Source: Triglochin maritima
Lineage: Eukaryota > Streptophyta > Magnoliopsida > Alismatales > Juncaginaceae
Reading direction: 5' to 3'
DNA: 64,000 bases
Assembly (NCBI GenBank): GCA_963682175.1
Contig: OY821770.1
Location: forward strand, 18,444,501 to 18,508,500
In this document: piece after piece, positions 21,530 through 32,039 of the stretch
Numbering within the stretch: position 1 is the first letter of the stretch
Layout of the letters: each line of letters starts with the position of its first letter
Position numbers and translations under genes: made by a program
Notes under the pieces: generated by a model
Seen by the model: the letters and a program-made list of their open reading frames with translations, nothing else
What the model was told of the DNA's origin: nothing
The model's database searches: none

Positions 21530-23376
21530 AGGTCAATTGTAGTCGGGAAACCAGAAGGGCAACAAACCCTAAATCACGATGTTGAAGGGGAGACACCGGG
21601 TTGGAAGTGGTCGGCTCTAATTTGGCTGTAGTGGGGTGTGGATTTCGGGTAAGGGCGGCTAGGGATTTTGGTGGGGAGTTGGGGTCGAGTTGGGTGTAGC
21701 ACCGGGTCGGGATTTTAATTTAAAATTGGGGTCGGGTTGAGATATGAATTTGAGTTTTAAGGTGTTGTTAGCAGGTGATTGACATCATTTCATGCTTATA
21801 TTTGTAAATTATATCCATTATCTTACACCTAAGCAATGATACGTGACGAGTTTTATGTTTGAATTTCAGAAATAAATAGGTTTGAAGAGATGAAGCATGA
21901 AAGGACCCAAAAGCAGGGAAAAATGACTTAATTGTGAGACATGGGGACTAAGATGCAAGGGAGAAGGACCTGAACGTAAGACCGAAGGACCAAAGAGAAA
22001 AATAGAAAACTCCACACCATCATGGGGAGTATTTTGGCAATTCTATTCGGGTCGGAGCTCCAACAAGTGAAGTAGATGCATCAAAGACCAACAAAGACAT
22101 CCAGAAAAGCCTAGAATAAAATCCAGCGTGATCCGGACCATATAGACGGCCAATTGGCGGTCCAAGACCGCTAATTGGCGGTCTGTTTTGGCCCAAATCC
22201 GCTAAGATTTTGGTGGGTCGCGTATTAGTGTGTATTTAGTCCATTTCTGGTATTTTTAGTCCCACATCGGGGGATTATCCCAGATTGCATTTTTCTTTGG
22301 CTATAAATAGAACTCTTCACCTTCTATTGTAAATCACTCATTGCTTGGTGACATTCTCTCTACGGAGTAAGCCTTGAAGCAAAACTCAAGGTGGAGAAGA
22401 ATGCTACCTTCAATGTGAGTCATTGTTAATAAAATAATTGTTCTAGTTTCTTTTAATCTTGTCTTTTAATTTGTGCATGTTTCTTTAGTTTATGTTTCTT
22501 TGAATTAGCATTTTTAATGTTCCTTACTTGCTTAGTTAAATTTACTTTCAGTATAATGTCTCATTTTGTTAATGTAGGTAGTGTAATGATTAGTGAGTAG
22601 TTTCATCCCCTTTGGGGTGGAGTAGATGTATGTACATGTTATGTAGGTGGTATGAATGCCAGATATTATTGTTTGTGAGAGATATTAGTATGCTTGCTTG
22701 AATTAATAAGAACTTTACTTGATGGTTTCTGCCATAGTTAGGTACACTCCATGCTCGTTATGTTCTTAATAACAACCTTGCATTGCTCATATTAATCACC
22801 TAGGTTAGTGTTGTAAATGATAGGTCTTGCCATGGGGTACTTCTTATGCATGAACAAACACTAACCACACTTGAGCTTATTGTATGCATTCACCACACTT
22901 ATGTCATGCACACACACACACACACTCCACCCCTTAGGGATTTTCATTCCTGAGTTTTATCTTCCTTCATTAGTTGTTTAGTTTAGTTTGTGTTGTGATT
23001 TCATTTCAGCTTTTCTAGTTTCCTAGTTTAGATTAGTGTAGTTTAGTGTAATCCATCTTTCTCCCCTTTCTTTCCCACTCACCTTCGCACAAACCAAAAG
23101 TCGACACACCTCCCTGTGGACGACCCGTATTTGTCACTGCTTCAACGCAGCCGTGCACTTGCAGTTTAATATAAAACTATCAATCAGCAGGCAAACGATG
23201 ATAAATAATGACACGTCATGAAAAACGTAAACGGTGTGAGACGATTGTGGGCCCCACCGTAACAGATGGGTATGAGTGCAATTACATTGTTTTGGACAGG
23301 TACATGACCAATTTTTTCCAAACCAAGGTACGTGGCCAAGTTGCAATTTTTTGATCGGTACGGAAGCGAAAAACCC
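21530..23376 (-). repeat. Right terminal inverted repeat of the MULE, split by a solo LTR
   Basis: Reverse complement of 1679-2141, interrupted by 21776-23186. Without the insertion it is about 430 bases. It would supply the promoter of the GRF-finger gene. Confidence 0.8.
21776..23186 (+). mobile_element. Solo LTR, Ty3/Gypsy (Athila-like)
   Basis: Begins TGATTGACATC and ends TATCAATCA, with a perfect 5-bp TSD GCAGG at 21771-21775 and 23187-23191. It has a TATA box at 22302-22308, a pair of GC-rich inverted repeats at 22145-22183, and a 3' part (GTCACTGCTTCAACGCAGCCGTGCACTTGCAGT region) resembling the end of the Athila-type LTR at 39986-41378. No internal domain is present, so it is what remains after LTR-LTR recombination. 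A CA dinucleotide run is at about 22912-22925. Confidence 0.88.
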
Positions 23377-23386
23377 AATTTAGAAT
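23377..23386. repeat. Right target-site duplication of the MULE
   Basis: AATTTAGAAT, an exact copy of 1669-1678. Confidence 0.85.
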
Positions 23387-23590
23387 TATGTTGTTTTAAA
23401 GTGGGATGCCAGCAAAAAACCCTTCATTCAATGACTTTAGTTTTAGCTAAAAAAGCAGTAATGTTTTTACGTCATCCAAACAACAACTATGAGGGTTGGT
23501 AATGTTGTAGACTCTTCAGTTCAGCAAACAACCATGTGAGTTTTTTTGTTTTTCCAACGTAGTGGTGCGCTTGGAATGGCAGTAAAAATT

Positions 23591-23610
23591 GGGGGGGGGG
23601 GGGGGGGGGG
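23591..23610 (+). repeat. Homopolymer run of 20 G
   Basis: Twenty consecutive G in an AT-rich setting. Such runs are unstable in replication and sequencing, so the exact length may be unreliable. Confidence 0.85.
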
Positions 23611-23784
23611 TAACATTAGGGGAATAGTCTTCTAGAGCTCTTCTCTTATGGGGGAGTTGTCGGGGTAACCATTAACGGATTTCAGTTGTGCACAAGTTTA
23701 CATATGATCCCAGAGCTCAATAAAAAATGAAATTATAACTCTTCTGGAGCTTGATTAAATGTCTTGACTTGAGTCTAATTTGTC

Positions 23785-23930
23785 TTTGAGTTTTCAACAC
23801 CTAATAAAATAACATGCATGAGTACGATGTATACTATGTATATGTGTGTGAAATTGACTAATTAGATTGAGTATTAGAGTTAAAAGACATTATCAAAATA
23901 AAGAGTGGGTTAAGGCTATAAAGCCAACAT
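23785..23930 (+). repeat. Diverged direct repeat, copy A (copy B at 58354-58506)
   Basis: The two copies share TTTGAGT.TTCAAC.CCTAATA, a TATAATGTGTA-like part and end in TTAAGGCTA.AAAGCCAACATA. They lie 34.5 kb apart in the same orientation and outside any assigned element. Confidence 0.6.
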
Positions 23931-25339
23931 AAAATCTGTTAGCATCACCTCTTCCCTCATTAAGCTCATACCTTTCTAGTTATATTTGGTCACCGTAAGT
24001 TTAATAAATATATTATTATTGAATCTTAAGTAAACAATAAATCCCATAAAGATATTAATCTCAATTTTGATTTCTTCATTATGTAATCCTTCCAATTGAG
24101 GGAAACACCAATAAATCCCATAAATATATTAATCTCTATTTACATCAAAAAATTACAAATCTTTATTCTCAATTTTTGTTTCACTTTATTCTAATTAAAA
24201 CACCAAAATAAAATAGAATTGCAAGACTCACTTTTTCCTCTCCCGCGGGAAACAGATGACAGTCTACTGCAATTTGCCCTCCCGACTTTGTCTTGGTTAC
24301 GTCTTGCATCGACGTCATTTGAAAATAGACACTTACACCATCTGATTTTTGTAACTTACCCTATATGTAATTTTTGGGACAAAACTGGCTTCGCTTCTGC
24401 AATAAAGAGAACTGGGTTTTTTTTCTACCTTTATCTTATTGGCATGTGATTTAGTAGCTCAAGATGGAGTTTAATTTAACTAGACAGGAAAGAAATAAAG
24501 ACCAAGTTTGTTTTCATCTTATGGAGATGATGGACAATATCGCCCCAAAAATTGATGAAAGTTGGTATGGATCAAATTGCTAAAATAAAAAATCAATTAA
24601 GTGGGTGTGTTCATGTGTGAGTGCCAAAGTCTAACAAGATGAAAGATCAAGAGAACAAACTGCAATTTACCCTATAAATATGAAACTTTAAAACCCAAAC
24701 TACATTTGAAAAAGAAGAAGAAAAAATCTCATTATTATTTTTAATTATTCATAACAACATATAGTAAAATTATAAAAGACATTAGATACTATAATTTATT
24801 AATTATAATATATCTTAAACTTAAAATTTTCTTGTCCAAAAATCAAAATTAAATGATTTATTTGTTAAAAAAATTCCAATGGATTCTAGTGACATTTAGA
24901 AGTAAAAGATGTTGGTATTTTTTTAAATTATGCTTGATTTGTCTTTTATAAAAAAATTAACATTTGCATAGTGCTCGAAAGTCTCAAGTCTACTCGTAAT
25001 TAATTCCAGTTTGTTGTAAATACTCCCTCCATCACATTTTGTTCTTCCCAGTTCTTTTGGGCACTGGTACCAAGGTAGAGTATTTTTGCATCTAATTTCC
25101 AATACTACCCATGTATAGTGGGAAAAAGAAGAAGAATTTTGTGCACATGACGTGTGGAAGAAAGAGAATTTTGTGCACGGGGACAAGTGCCACAAAAGAA
25201 GAAAACAGTTGTAATATATTTATCTTTTGAAATAAAACCTATAAATTCTTTAAAAATTCATCAAAATTGTTATGTTTTCAAGATCTACAAATAGACACCC
25301 ATATTGTTAGTTAATCATAAGTTGTTAGTAATCAAAATC

Positions 25340-25925
25340 GTGGGTCTAGAATCTTGTCTCGAGTCGGTCCATAATGTGTCCAGAGCCAGTCCATTGTAAG
25401 TCCATAGTGTGTCCAGAGCTAGTCCATAATCGTGTCTAGAGTCAGTCCATAGTGTGTCCAGAATTAGTCCAGAGTCAGTCCAGAATAATATCTAGAATCT
25501 TGTCCGAAGTTGGTCCATAATGGACTTTCTAGACACAACAAACTTTGTGGACATGATATTGGACTGACTTTGGACTTTCTGGACACATTATGGACACAAC
25601 AAACTTTGTGGACATGATATTGGACTGACTCTGGACTTTCGGGACACATTATGGACACGATTATGGATACCATTATGGACACGATTTTGTAACGATTCTG
25701 GACACGATTATGGACACAACAAACTTTGTGGACATGATTTTGGACACGATTTTGGACTGACTTTGGACTTTCTGGACACATTATGGACATGATTCTGTAC
25801 ACGAGAAACGTTGTGCATTGACTGTGGACATGATTTTGGACACGTTTTTGGATGAACTCTGGACAGATTCTAGACACATTATGGACACGATTCTGGACAC
25901 ATTTTGGAAGGAAAACTCCAAAATT
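25340..25925. repeat. Inverted minisatellite inside the mariner element
   Basis: The left part (25340-25512) repeats GTCCATAATGTGTCCAGAG-like units. The right part (25525-25925) repeats the reverse complement (GGACACATTATGGAC, TTTGGACTGACTTTGGAC). The orientation switches at a perfect short palindrome GTCCATAATGGAC centred on 25519. A transcript through it could fold into a long imperfect hairpin. Confidence 0.75.
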
Positions 25926-26357
25926 TTGGAAGGTAAATTTAAGTATTTGGTTGGAAAATTTAAGAAATTGTGCAAAGTTTAAGAGTTGGTGCTCAAATTA
26001 GGGAATTGGTGCCAAAAAATTAAGAATTGGTGCCAAAATTTCAGAAGTGCCAAAATTTTAGAATTGGTGTTAAAATTTCACTTTCTGGTTGGAGGCCTAT
26101 AAATAAGGCAGTTACAGCATACACCCATTACAAACACCACAAAGACAACCAACATAATCAAATAAACTCATAAAAGTGGAGTTAACTTAGTTCAACACTC
26201 ATTACAGTTCACTCATTACACTCAAATTACACACCAATGGAAACAAAAGCATCAACAAGCTCCACAAACTCTAGGAGGCTGACTAATGGGGAGAAGTAGA
26301 GAATTGGTGAGGTGCTCATGCATCATTGTCAGGAAGGCAAGTTGAGAGGTTGCATCA

Positions 26358-26906
26358 TTGTCATTAAGAGGTTACATCAGTTCTGTGGCCGATGACTTCA
26401 ACGTCTTAAAGAGGACAATTGGTGGTATATGGAGTGAAGCCAAGAAGCAACTGCAACAAGGAAGAACAATTGATGTGAGGCACAAGAGAACTGGTAGAGT
26501 GGGGAGGAAAGCCACTATCATAGATATGTCAAAAACTAGAGAAATCCCACTAACCAAAAGGACTAACATAAGATCATTTTCTAAGGCATTAGGAATGCCT
26601 AAATCAATGGTCCACGGAGTTATGCAAGCAGGGAAGATCAAATCACACACAAATGCCATCAAACCACATCTTACAGAAGATAACAAAAAAAGGTTGGCAT
26701 TCGGCCTAAACCACTTAGTTCCTGCCTCACTCAGCACACAACTAGAATTTGAAGCCATGTACGACTATGTACACATAGACGAAAATTGGTTATTTATGAC
26801 TAAACCAACACAAAAGTTCTACTTAGAGCCCCTGGAAGCAGTGCCACTTAGAACATGTAAATCTAAAAGATTTACTTCGCCTCAAACAACCCTCACTTTG
26901 GCATAA
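26358..26906 (+). pseudogene. Plant mariner transposase, N-terminal half
   Basis: The frame gives IGGIWSEAKKQ, RKATIID, REIPLTKRTNIRSFSKALG (helix-turn-helix region) and LTEDNKKRLAF. It then gives YDYVHIDENWLFMTKPT, which contains the first catalytic Asp of the plant DD39D mariner triad (VHIDE-W). It ends soon after RTCKSKRF, so the second and third catalytic Asp are absent. Upstream in-frame stops and shifts (26236-26357) separate it from the probable original start near 26237 (METKAS...). The protein cannot be catalytic. Confidence 0.8.
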
Positions 26907-27174
26907 ATCACAAAAGTAAACCATAAAATAACACACGCAAATCACAACCCCAGCAAATAGAAAAAAACTAACAAATCGCAAACCTGTATACATAAAAAAC
27001 TCCAACAACTTGTACCAACCAGAAATCCTATTTTGGCCCGTTTGTCAAATTAATCCCAAATATCCAAAAAGCAGAGGTAGGGAGAGGGATAAAGGAGCAA
27101 ACCACCATTATTTCTCAAACAATCCCTTTGCGTAGGGATAAAAAAAGCTCGAACATCTTGTTGAAAAATTGTTG

Positions 27175-27426
27175 TCATCGTGGAGAGAACTTATGGTAGT
27201 ATGGGTCGACATCATCCTCCAAGTTTGAGTCATTCACCACCGGGTCAACCATAAGTGGATGGTTCTTTGAGCCAGCAACATCCTCGACGTCGCCACAAAG
27301 CCCCTTCGCCTCATATGTGTCGGGGACAACAAAATCAGCTTGAATTGACTCATTCACAAGCGGGCTAAATACAATGGGGTCGCATGTTGTAGATCGGGGA
27401 GGGTTCATCTCCATGCTTTCAGACAC
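27175..27426 (-). CDS. Unrecognised 83-residue acidic ORF in the mariner element
   Basis: An open frame rich in Asp, Glu, Pro and Val, preceded on the minus strand by a pyrimidine-rich stretch resembling a leader. It has no domain I recognise. It could be chance, a captured host exon, or the fossil start of another gene. Confidence 0.25.
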   Translation of the reverse strand: MSESMEMNPPRSTTCDPIVFSPLVNESIQADFVVPDTYEAKGLCGDVEDVAGSKNHPLMVDPVVNDSNLEDDVDPYYHKFSPR

Positions 27427-27642
27427 AAGCGGGGAGACTGAGAATGTTGAAAGATAGACAGGGAGAAGGGTGGAAAGGAGAAAGAGGGAGGCCGCATGGT
27501 TGGGGTTATGAGAGGATGAAAGAGAGAGGGTAGTAGATCTTAGGGTTTTGGGTGGGCATTTTAGTCTTCTTTGTCAAATGGGAATATTAAATTGGGACAC
27601 CCCAATTTGGAAAGTGGGAAGAACAAAATGGGGCGAAAGGAG

Positions 27643-27927
27643 TGTATCGGAGATTCTTGGAATCACACAAGCAAAACAAGACAAGAGAAAATGTATGTAG
27701 GGGGAAGACTTTTATTTCACTCTCATCTCTATCCATTACATGACACAACCTCATATATATACGCATAGAGGTGTATGTCAGTTACAATCATTCATTGTCT
27801 ATACTAATTGAAGATATAAATATAGATGTAAATACAAGAGTTGTTACAATATTACTCACAAAATAAGTTACAACAAGTTATAACGGTTGGAAGGTGAATC
27901 ATCCATCACATGTATATTTTCATAACA
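27643..27927 (-). repeat. Copia-3 3' LTR
   Basis: 285 bases. It begins at the very base after the mariner terminus and lacks six bases (AAATAT-like) near its left end that the copy at 57432 has. Confidence 0.8.
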
Positions 27928-27940
27928 CTCTCCTTTGGAT
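27928..27940 (-). other. Polypurine tract of Copia-3
   Basis: On the minus strand ATCCAAAGGAGAG stands directly before the 3' LTR start TGTTATG. Confidence 0.7.
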
Positions 27941-27970
27941 GATCACCGTTTGTTATATGCATTTTGGTCT

Positions 27971-28266
27971 GCCTCGTTAAAAACCTTGTCAAGTAAAACA
28001 TTGTAGGACAAAAACTTGGTGAAGGAAAAAAGAGTGTAGAGCATATAATTGTCCCCCTCATTTCAAAATATATTTATACACTAAGTTGGAGAATAAAGTT
28101 ATGTTCATGTCTCGTTAAAAGCCTTGCTACAAAAACACAGTGGGAAATAACTATGGAAAAAGAGTGCATGACATACGCTAACACAATTTCACAAGTTGCC
28201 TCGTTAAATACATTGTCAAGTAAAACACTGTGGGACAAAAATTTGAAAATTGGAAAAAGAGTACAA
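27971..28266 (-). repeat. Three imperfect repeats in the Copia-3 3' untranslated region
   Basis: Units at 27971-28042, 28110-28174 and 28198-28266 each carry GCCTCGTTAAA, an AAAACA.TGTGGGACAAAA-like core and GGAAAAAGAGTG. Repeats of this type are common just inside the 3' LTR of this sort of Copia. Confidence 0.7.
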
Positions 28267-28405
28267 CTGCAAGCCATCTGGGATATGTCCTACAGAGATA
28301 GTCATCATTCTGGGATGATAATTACATATCTGCTCCTCCTGATTCGTAGTTCACCAACTTGCATAAAGATTGCAACATCTCCATAATAAACTTTTGTTGT
28401 TCTTG

Positions 28406-28408
28406 TGG
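28406..28408. repeat. Left TSD of CACTA-2 (TGG)
   Basis: TGG before 28409 and again at 36309-36311. Removing the element joins the Copia-3 sequence GTTCTTG and ATAAAATATATAGG. Confidence 0.75.
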
Positions 28409-28710
28409 AACTACTGCAAAAAAGGGAATATACGTCGGATATAAGACATCTATACATCGGTTATTTGCGTTCCATAATTTGACGTTTATTTATGAGTCGT
28501 CTATACCTAGACGTCGGTCACCAAAGGCCGACGTCTATTCTAGGGGTACGCGTCGGATATACATCATAGTCGACGTCTATTTTGGGGTGTATACGCGTCG
28601 GATATCCCATACAACCGACATGTATATCCTTTAGAAAACATGAGGCGTCACATTAACCTAATAACCGATGTCTATAGGGCATATTACACGTCAGGTTAAT
28701 CTAATAACCA
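28409..28710. repeat. CACTA-2 left TIR and subterminal repeats
   Basis: Motifs close to TACGTCGGATAT and GTCGACGTCTAT, in alternating orientation every 20-40 bases. Confidence 0.75.
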
Positions 28711-29212
28711 ACATTTGTACCCTTCCCAAATTAAAATAAATAAATGCAAAATACAACATGTACAATCAACAAACACATTCATCCTGCACAACAAACACAT
28801 TCATCCACAATTATTCACAAATTATTGTCAATCAACAACACATTCATCATGCACATCACATTTATCCACAATCATACACAGTAATCAATCACAAAGAAAT
28901 TTGATTATATTAAAGTAAAAATTGTGGTCAAATAATGTTAGTTCAATAACTTGTTGGTAATACAAATAATGTGGTTAAAAAAATTACATGTTTAATTACA
29001 AAGAATGTGGTTCATGATATTAAAACTTGTTAATTAGTTCATTAACTTGTTGGTATCAAAGTAGCGAGCCCATCGCTCGCGAGAATCATTGAGCTCCTGT
29101 TACGAATACGGATCTCTATTCTTTTGGAAGAGCTATCAAAATACAAGTACACAATATAAATATGTAAATAATAAACTATAATTATACCACTGAAATATTA
29201 CACCTATATTAT
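28711..29212. other. CACTA-2 3' flank of gene 2
   Basis: A, C-rich sequence with repeated AACACATTCATC-type words (28790-28860). No gene recognised. Confidence 0.5.
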
Positions 29213-31924
29213 CTCAAATAACTCTACGTTTTCAGGTGCAATCTCGATGATTTCCTGCATATATCTCATATTGTAGTGCCCACATTTGGTAATTCCAGTC
29301 TATTTGTGGTACTACGTACAAAGATATAAATTCGCTAAATATACGTTCAAGTACTTAAAAATATTAACAAAAATGAAAAACTTACTCCCATTGAATGCCA
29401 AGTTACGCCAGTATTTTTGGCGGTCCTTCTTCCACCAACAATTTTGTAAACCTTCATTGTCCTGAGTAACATGAGTTATTCAATATGAAGTCGATAATAC
29501 TAATAAAAATACATGAATTACAAATACGATGATTAAAATGAACTTACAGTGAAACAATTTTCTTTAAGGATGGCCTTGGCGGAGTCGACCCCAAAGGATC
29601 CAACCAATATGTCGAATTAGCTTTGAGGCATAGAACAACTAGCATCCAATGAGCTCTAATTGTATATATAATTATAAGTTTATTACAAAATCAAATTCTA
29701 ATTACTTTCAATTAACAAAGTTACCTCTCATGATAAGGGACCATATAATATTTTGTGCCACGTTCTTTCATAATATTGCAATCACACGCGAATTATCGTC
29801 ATTCCTGTGTATAAAAGTAGATGGACACAGAAATCCAAATACTTTATCATCGGGAAAGACTGACCTTCTGGCATCATAAAGATGTCTACAAGAGTAAAAA
29901 TTACGTTCTGTTATTATGATAAAATTATTCAATACATTTCATCTTATACACAAGATAGCACTTATTTCGCCTACACGTCGATAATTGACATGCACAATTG
30001 ATCCATTACCAGGAATTGCATGACATCCTCTTTGCCGACATATAGATCCAATGGGAAACCTTTAACCACCCCCAAAATGCCAGGTAGTTAAGGATTGTGC
30101 TTCCCTAACAAGTATTATTTGATACAACATTTTGCACCTATTTGGTAGCAAATTAATGTTGATCGGAGGTTGGTTGTTTGATCCTTAGCTCTAGGGCTTG
30201 AAACCATACCGATATATATAAAAACATTAGAAATACAATTAGTAACAAAATGATAATTTATTTGTTTTCAAAATTAAAGGATATCTCAAGTGTGTCATGA
30301 AGCTCTACTAATTGACGAGGCCACCTCACCACAAGCATCGGCGAGGGTAACAACCTCTTCTTCTGGAATAAGCACCAAAACATCAGGATATAAACAATTC
30401 CCTGCGGCAACCTTCGTGACTCCTTCTTCCAGATCTTTGATGTGGTGTTTAGAGACGTTGTAAACGGTTCCGTGTCCCACCAATCTTCACTCAGGGTCTT
30501 CAACAAATAAATGACATCTACTGCCATCCAGAAATTTACCAAGCGAGGGTCCACGGACGAGGGCCAAATCTCAAGAATGAGCCGCAAAATTAGATGGTCG
30601 GTCGGGGCTGGCCACTGGCTGCATCAGAGGAGTGGACACCGTGGAAGAAGCTGTCTTACGACATGTTGGAGTAGGCAAATCACAATCCAATCTCTCCATA
30701 ACAAGTTGCAATTTATTTTGCAAATCTAAAATTTGTTGCTTGCATTTGGTATGAACTGTCGACGAACTTGGGTCATTAGTTTTTCCATAATATTGTCGCA
30801 ATCCAACCCTACTCCCCCCTCCCCCGCCCGTACACAATCGGGATGTTCGTAAGTTCCCAAGGCATTGCGAAGAATATCATTCCAACAATCTGAAACAAAA
30901 TCGCCTTGGGATTCTCTCAACTTCAAAGAGTCCTAAAGTTTAAAAAAATTGTTACAAACAATTGAAAAATATAAATTTGGTGAAGGTGATTTAATGACTA
31001 TACAAAGTGATACAACTTACGATCTTTGAGCCGACCACTTGTGACTCGTTTGTGATATACCTTTAGAGTTTATCCTCGCTCTCTTCCAAGAATCACACCA
31101 AGCTAAGGGGAAGGAGGAGACAAGTTGGTTACTTTCTCCTCACTCATACTGGAGTCAATTGATTGTTGTTTCTTCATAGCGATTTTTTCGGCCATCATTT
31201 GTTGTTCTAGTTTCTGGTATCCTGATCGAGACAGACGACGAAAATACTTGTTAGTAGATCGACGTTCTTGGTTTAGTGCTCGGAGGGACTAGAACTAATT
31301 TTATTATATTTTCATTTAAAGCAATAACTTAATAAGTTCATATTCTAAATTAAACTCAGTTACCTGAAACTCTGGGGTTTCTCTTGATCATTTGAACTGA
31401 TCTCATGTACTCGGAGTGATGAAGTTATAGTAATAATATGGATTTATGTCATGATACTCTTCGAATATCCACTTGTTTGTTAACTTGGCCTTGAAGTCCC
31501 TCCAATGGACCGACACATATTTCATCCACTTTTTCTTCAAAGTGGTAGTGGATTCGAACTCAAAACTTGCCTATAACACGTTACTATTTTCAATTTCTAT
31601 AAATTAAAAGTTTGACTAAAACTAAAGAACATTATAATGGACTAATTACCTGCTCATCATCCCAAATGGTGTCTTTCAGCTTCTCATCAACTTCGGTCCA
31701 ATTCGACAAACAGATGTCAATTTTGGATCTCGCTAGGCTCCCCACATAACTATACCAGTGATCAGACAACATGCCTTTCGTCTCAAGACGACTATCAAAT
31801 TGGATCGAACTTTTACCGTCTCTATTCTTTTGCCCACGAATTCTTTCATGAGAGTAGGACCTCGTGAATTGTAAGTCTTTGAGCCCTCAGACTCTAATGG
31901 AGTGGGTTTCTTTTTCGGAGCCAT
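29213..31924 (-). pseudogene. CACTA-2 gene 2: Transposase_24-like with Ulp1-like tail
   Basis: Starts with MAPKKKPTPLESEGSKTYNS at 31924 and continues in blocks separated by AT-rich introns: LARSKIDICLSNWTEVDEK-like sequence (about 31740-31640), KKKWMKYVSVHWRDFK (about 31540-31480), and SRSGYQKLEQQMMAEK (about 31240-31180). Next are the SRVGLRQYYGK block (30837-30571), a block with CLYPDVLVLIPEEE (30483-30300), and FGFLCPSTFIHRNDD (about 29850-29800). The Ulp1 parts are HWMLVVLCLKANSTYWLDPLG (about 29650-29580) and ITKCGHYNMRYMQEI with the nucleophile Cys (about 29290-29215). Stops interrupt several blocks. It corresponds block by block to 5932-8700. Confidence 0.7.
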
Positions 31925-32039
31925 GACACTATAAAAAGTAAAATGAAGACATTAAAAAGTAAAGTCAAGACATTAAATGGTTATTATTGAAAAACATTTT
32001 GCACCTTTAGGATTTCTTTTTTCTTAACGGATTTTCAAT

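Larger units (their letters stand above)
1679..23376 (+). mobile_element. Mutator-like element (MULE) with long TIRs, interrupted by three later insertions
   Basis: Two long inverted repeats face each other. The left end starts GAGTTTTTTGCTTCCG at 1679, and the reverse complement of the right end starts GGGTTTTTCGCTTCCG at 23376. Immediately outside both is the same 10-mer AATTTAGAAT (1669-1678 and 23377-23386), a TSD of Mutator size. The element carries a plus-strand mudrA-like transposase gene and a convergent minus-strand GRF-finger gene. Removing the CACTA (4246-9550), the Copia (10452-20183), the solo LTR (21776-23186) and their TSDs leaves about 5.2 kb. It is dead as it stands, because its transposase is split and frameshifted. 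Confidence 0.9.
23387..25020. other. Unassigned AT-rich sequence
   Basis: No gene or element is recognised with confidence. Notable parts are a run of 20 G (23591-23610), a segment with a diverged direct copy at 58354-58506 (23785-23930), and short open frames (for example 24219-24449) with no recognisable domain. Confidence 0.5.
25023..27642 (+). mobile_element. Mariner-like element, non-autonomous (deleted transposase)
   Basis: The left end CTCCCTCCATCACATTTTG with TTCTTCCC is preceded by TA (25021-25022). The reverse complement of the right end, CTCCTTTCGCCCCATTTTG with TTCTTCCC, starts at 27642. The CTCCCTCC terminus and TA target are typical of plant Stowaway/mariner elements. The interior holds an inverted minisatellite (25340-25925) and a plus-strand transposase fragment (26358-26906). 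The right TA cannot be seen because a Copia LTR begins at 27643. Confidence 0.8.

Noticed and set aside
24219..24449. 76-codon plus-strand open frame
   Set aside because: No recognisable domain, no neighbouring exons and AT-rich flanks; probably chance.
25464..25877. 137-codon minus-strand open frame with repeated VHNVSRK/SVQNRVQN words
   Set aside because: Produced by translating the inverted minisatellite; no domain.
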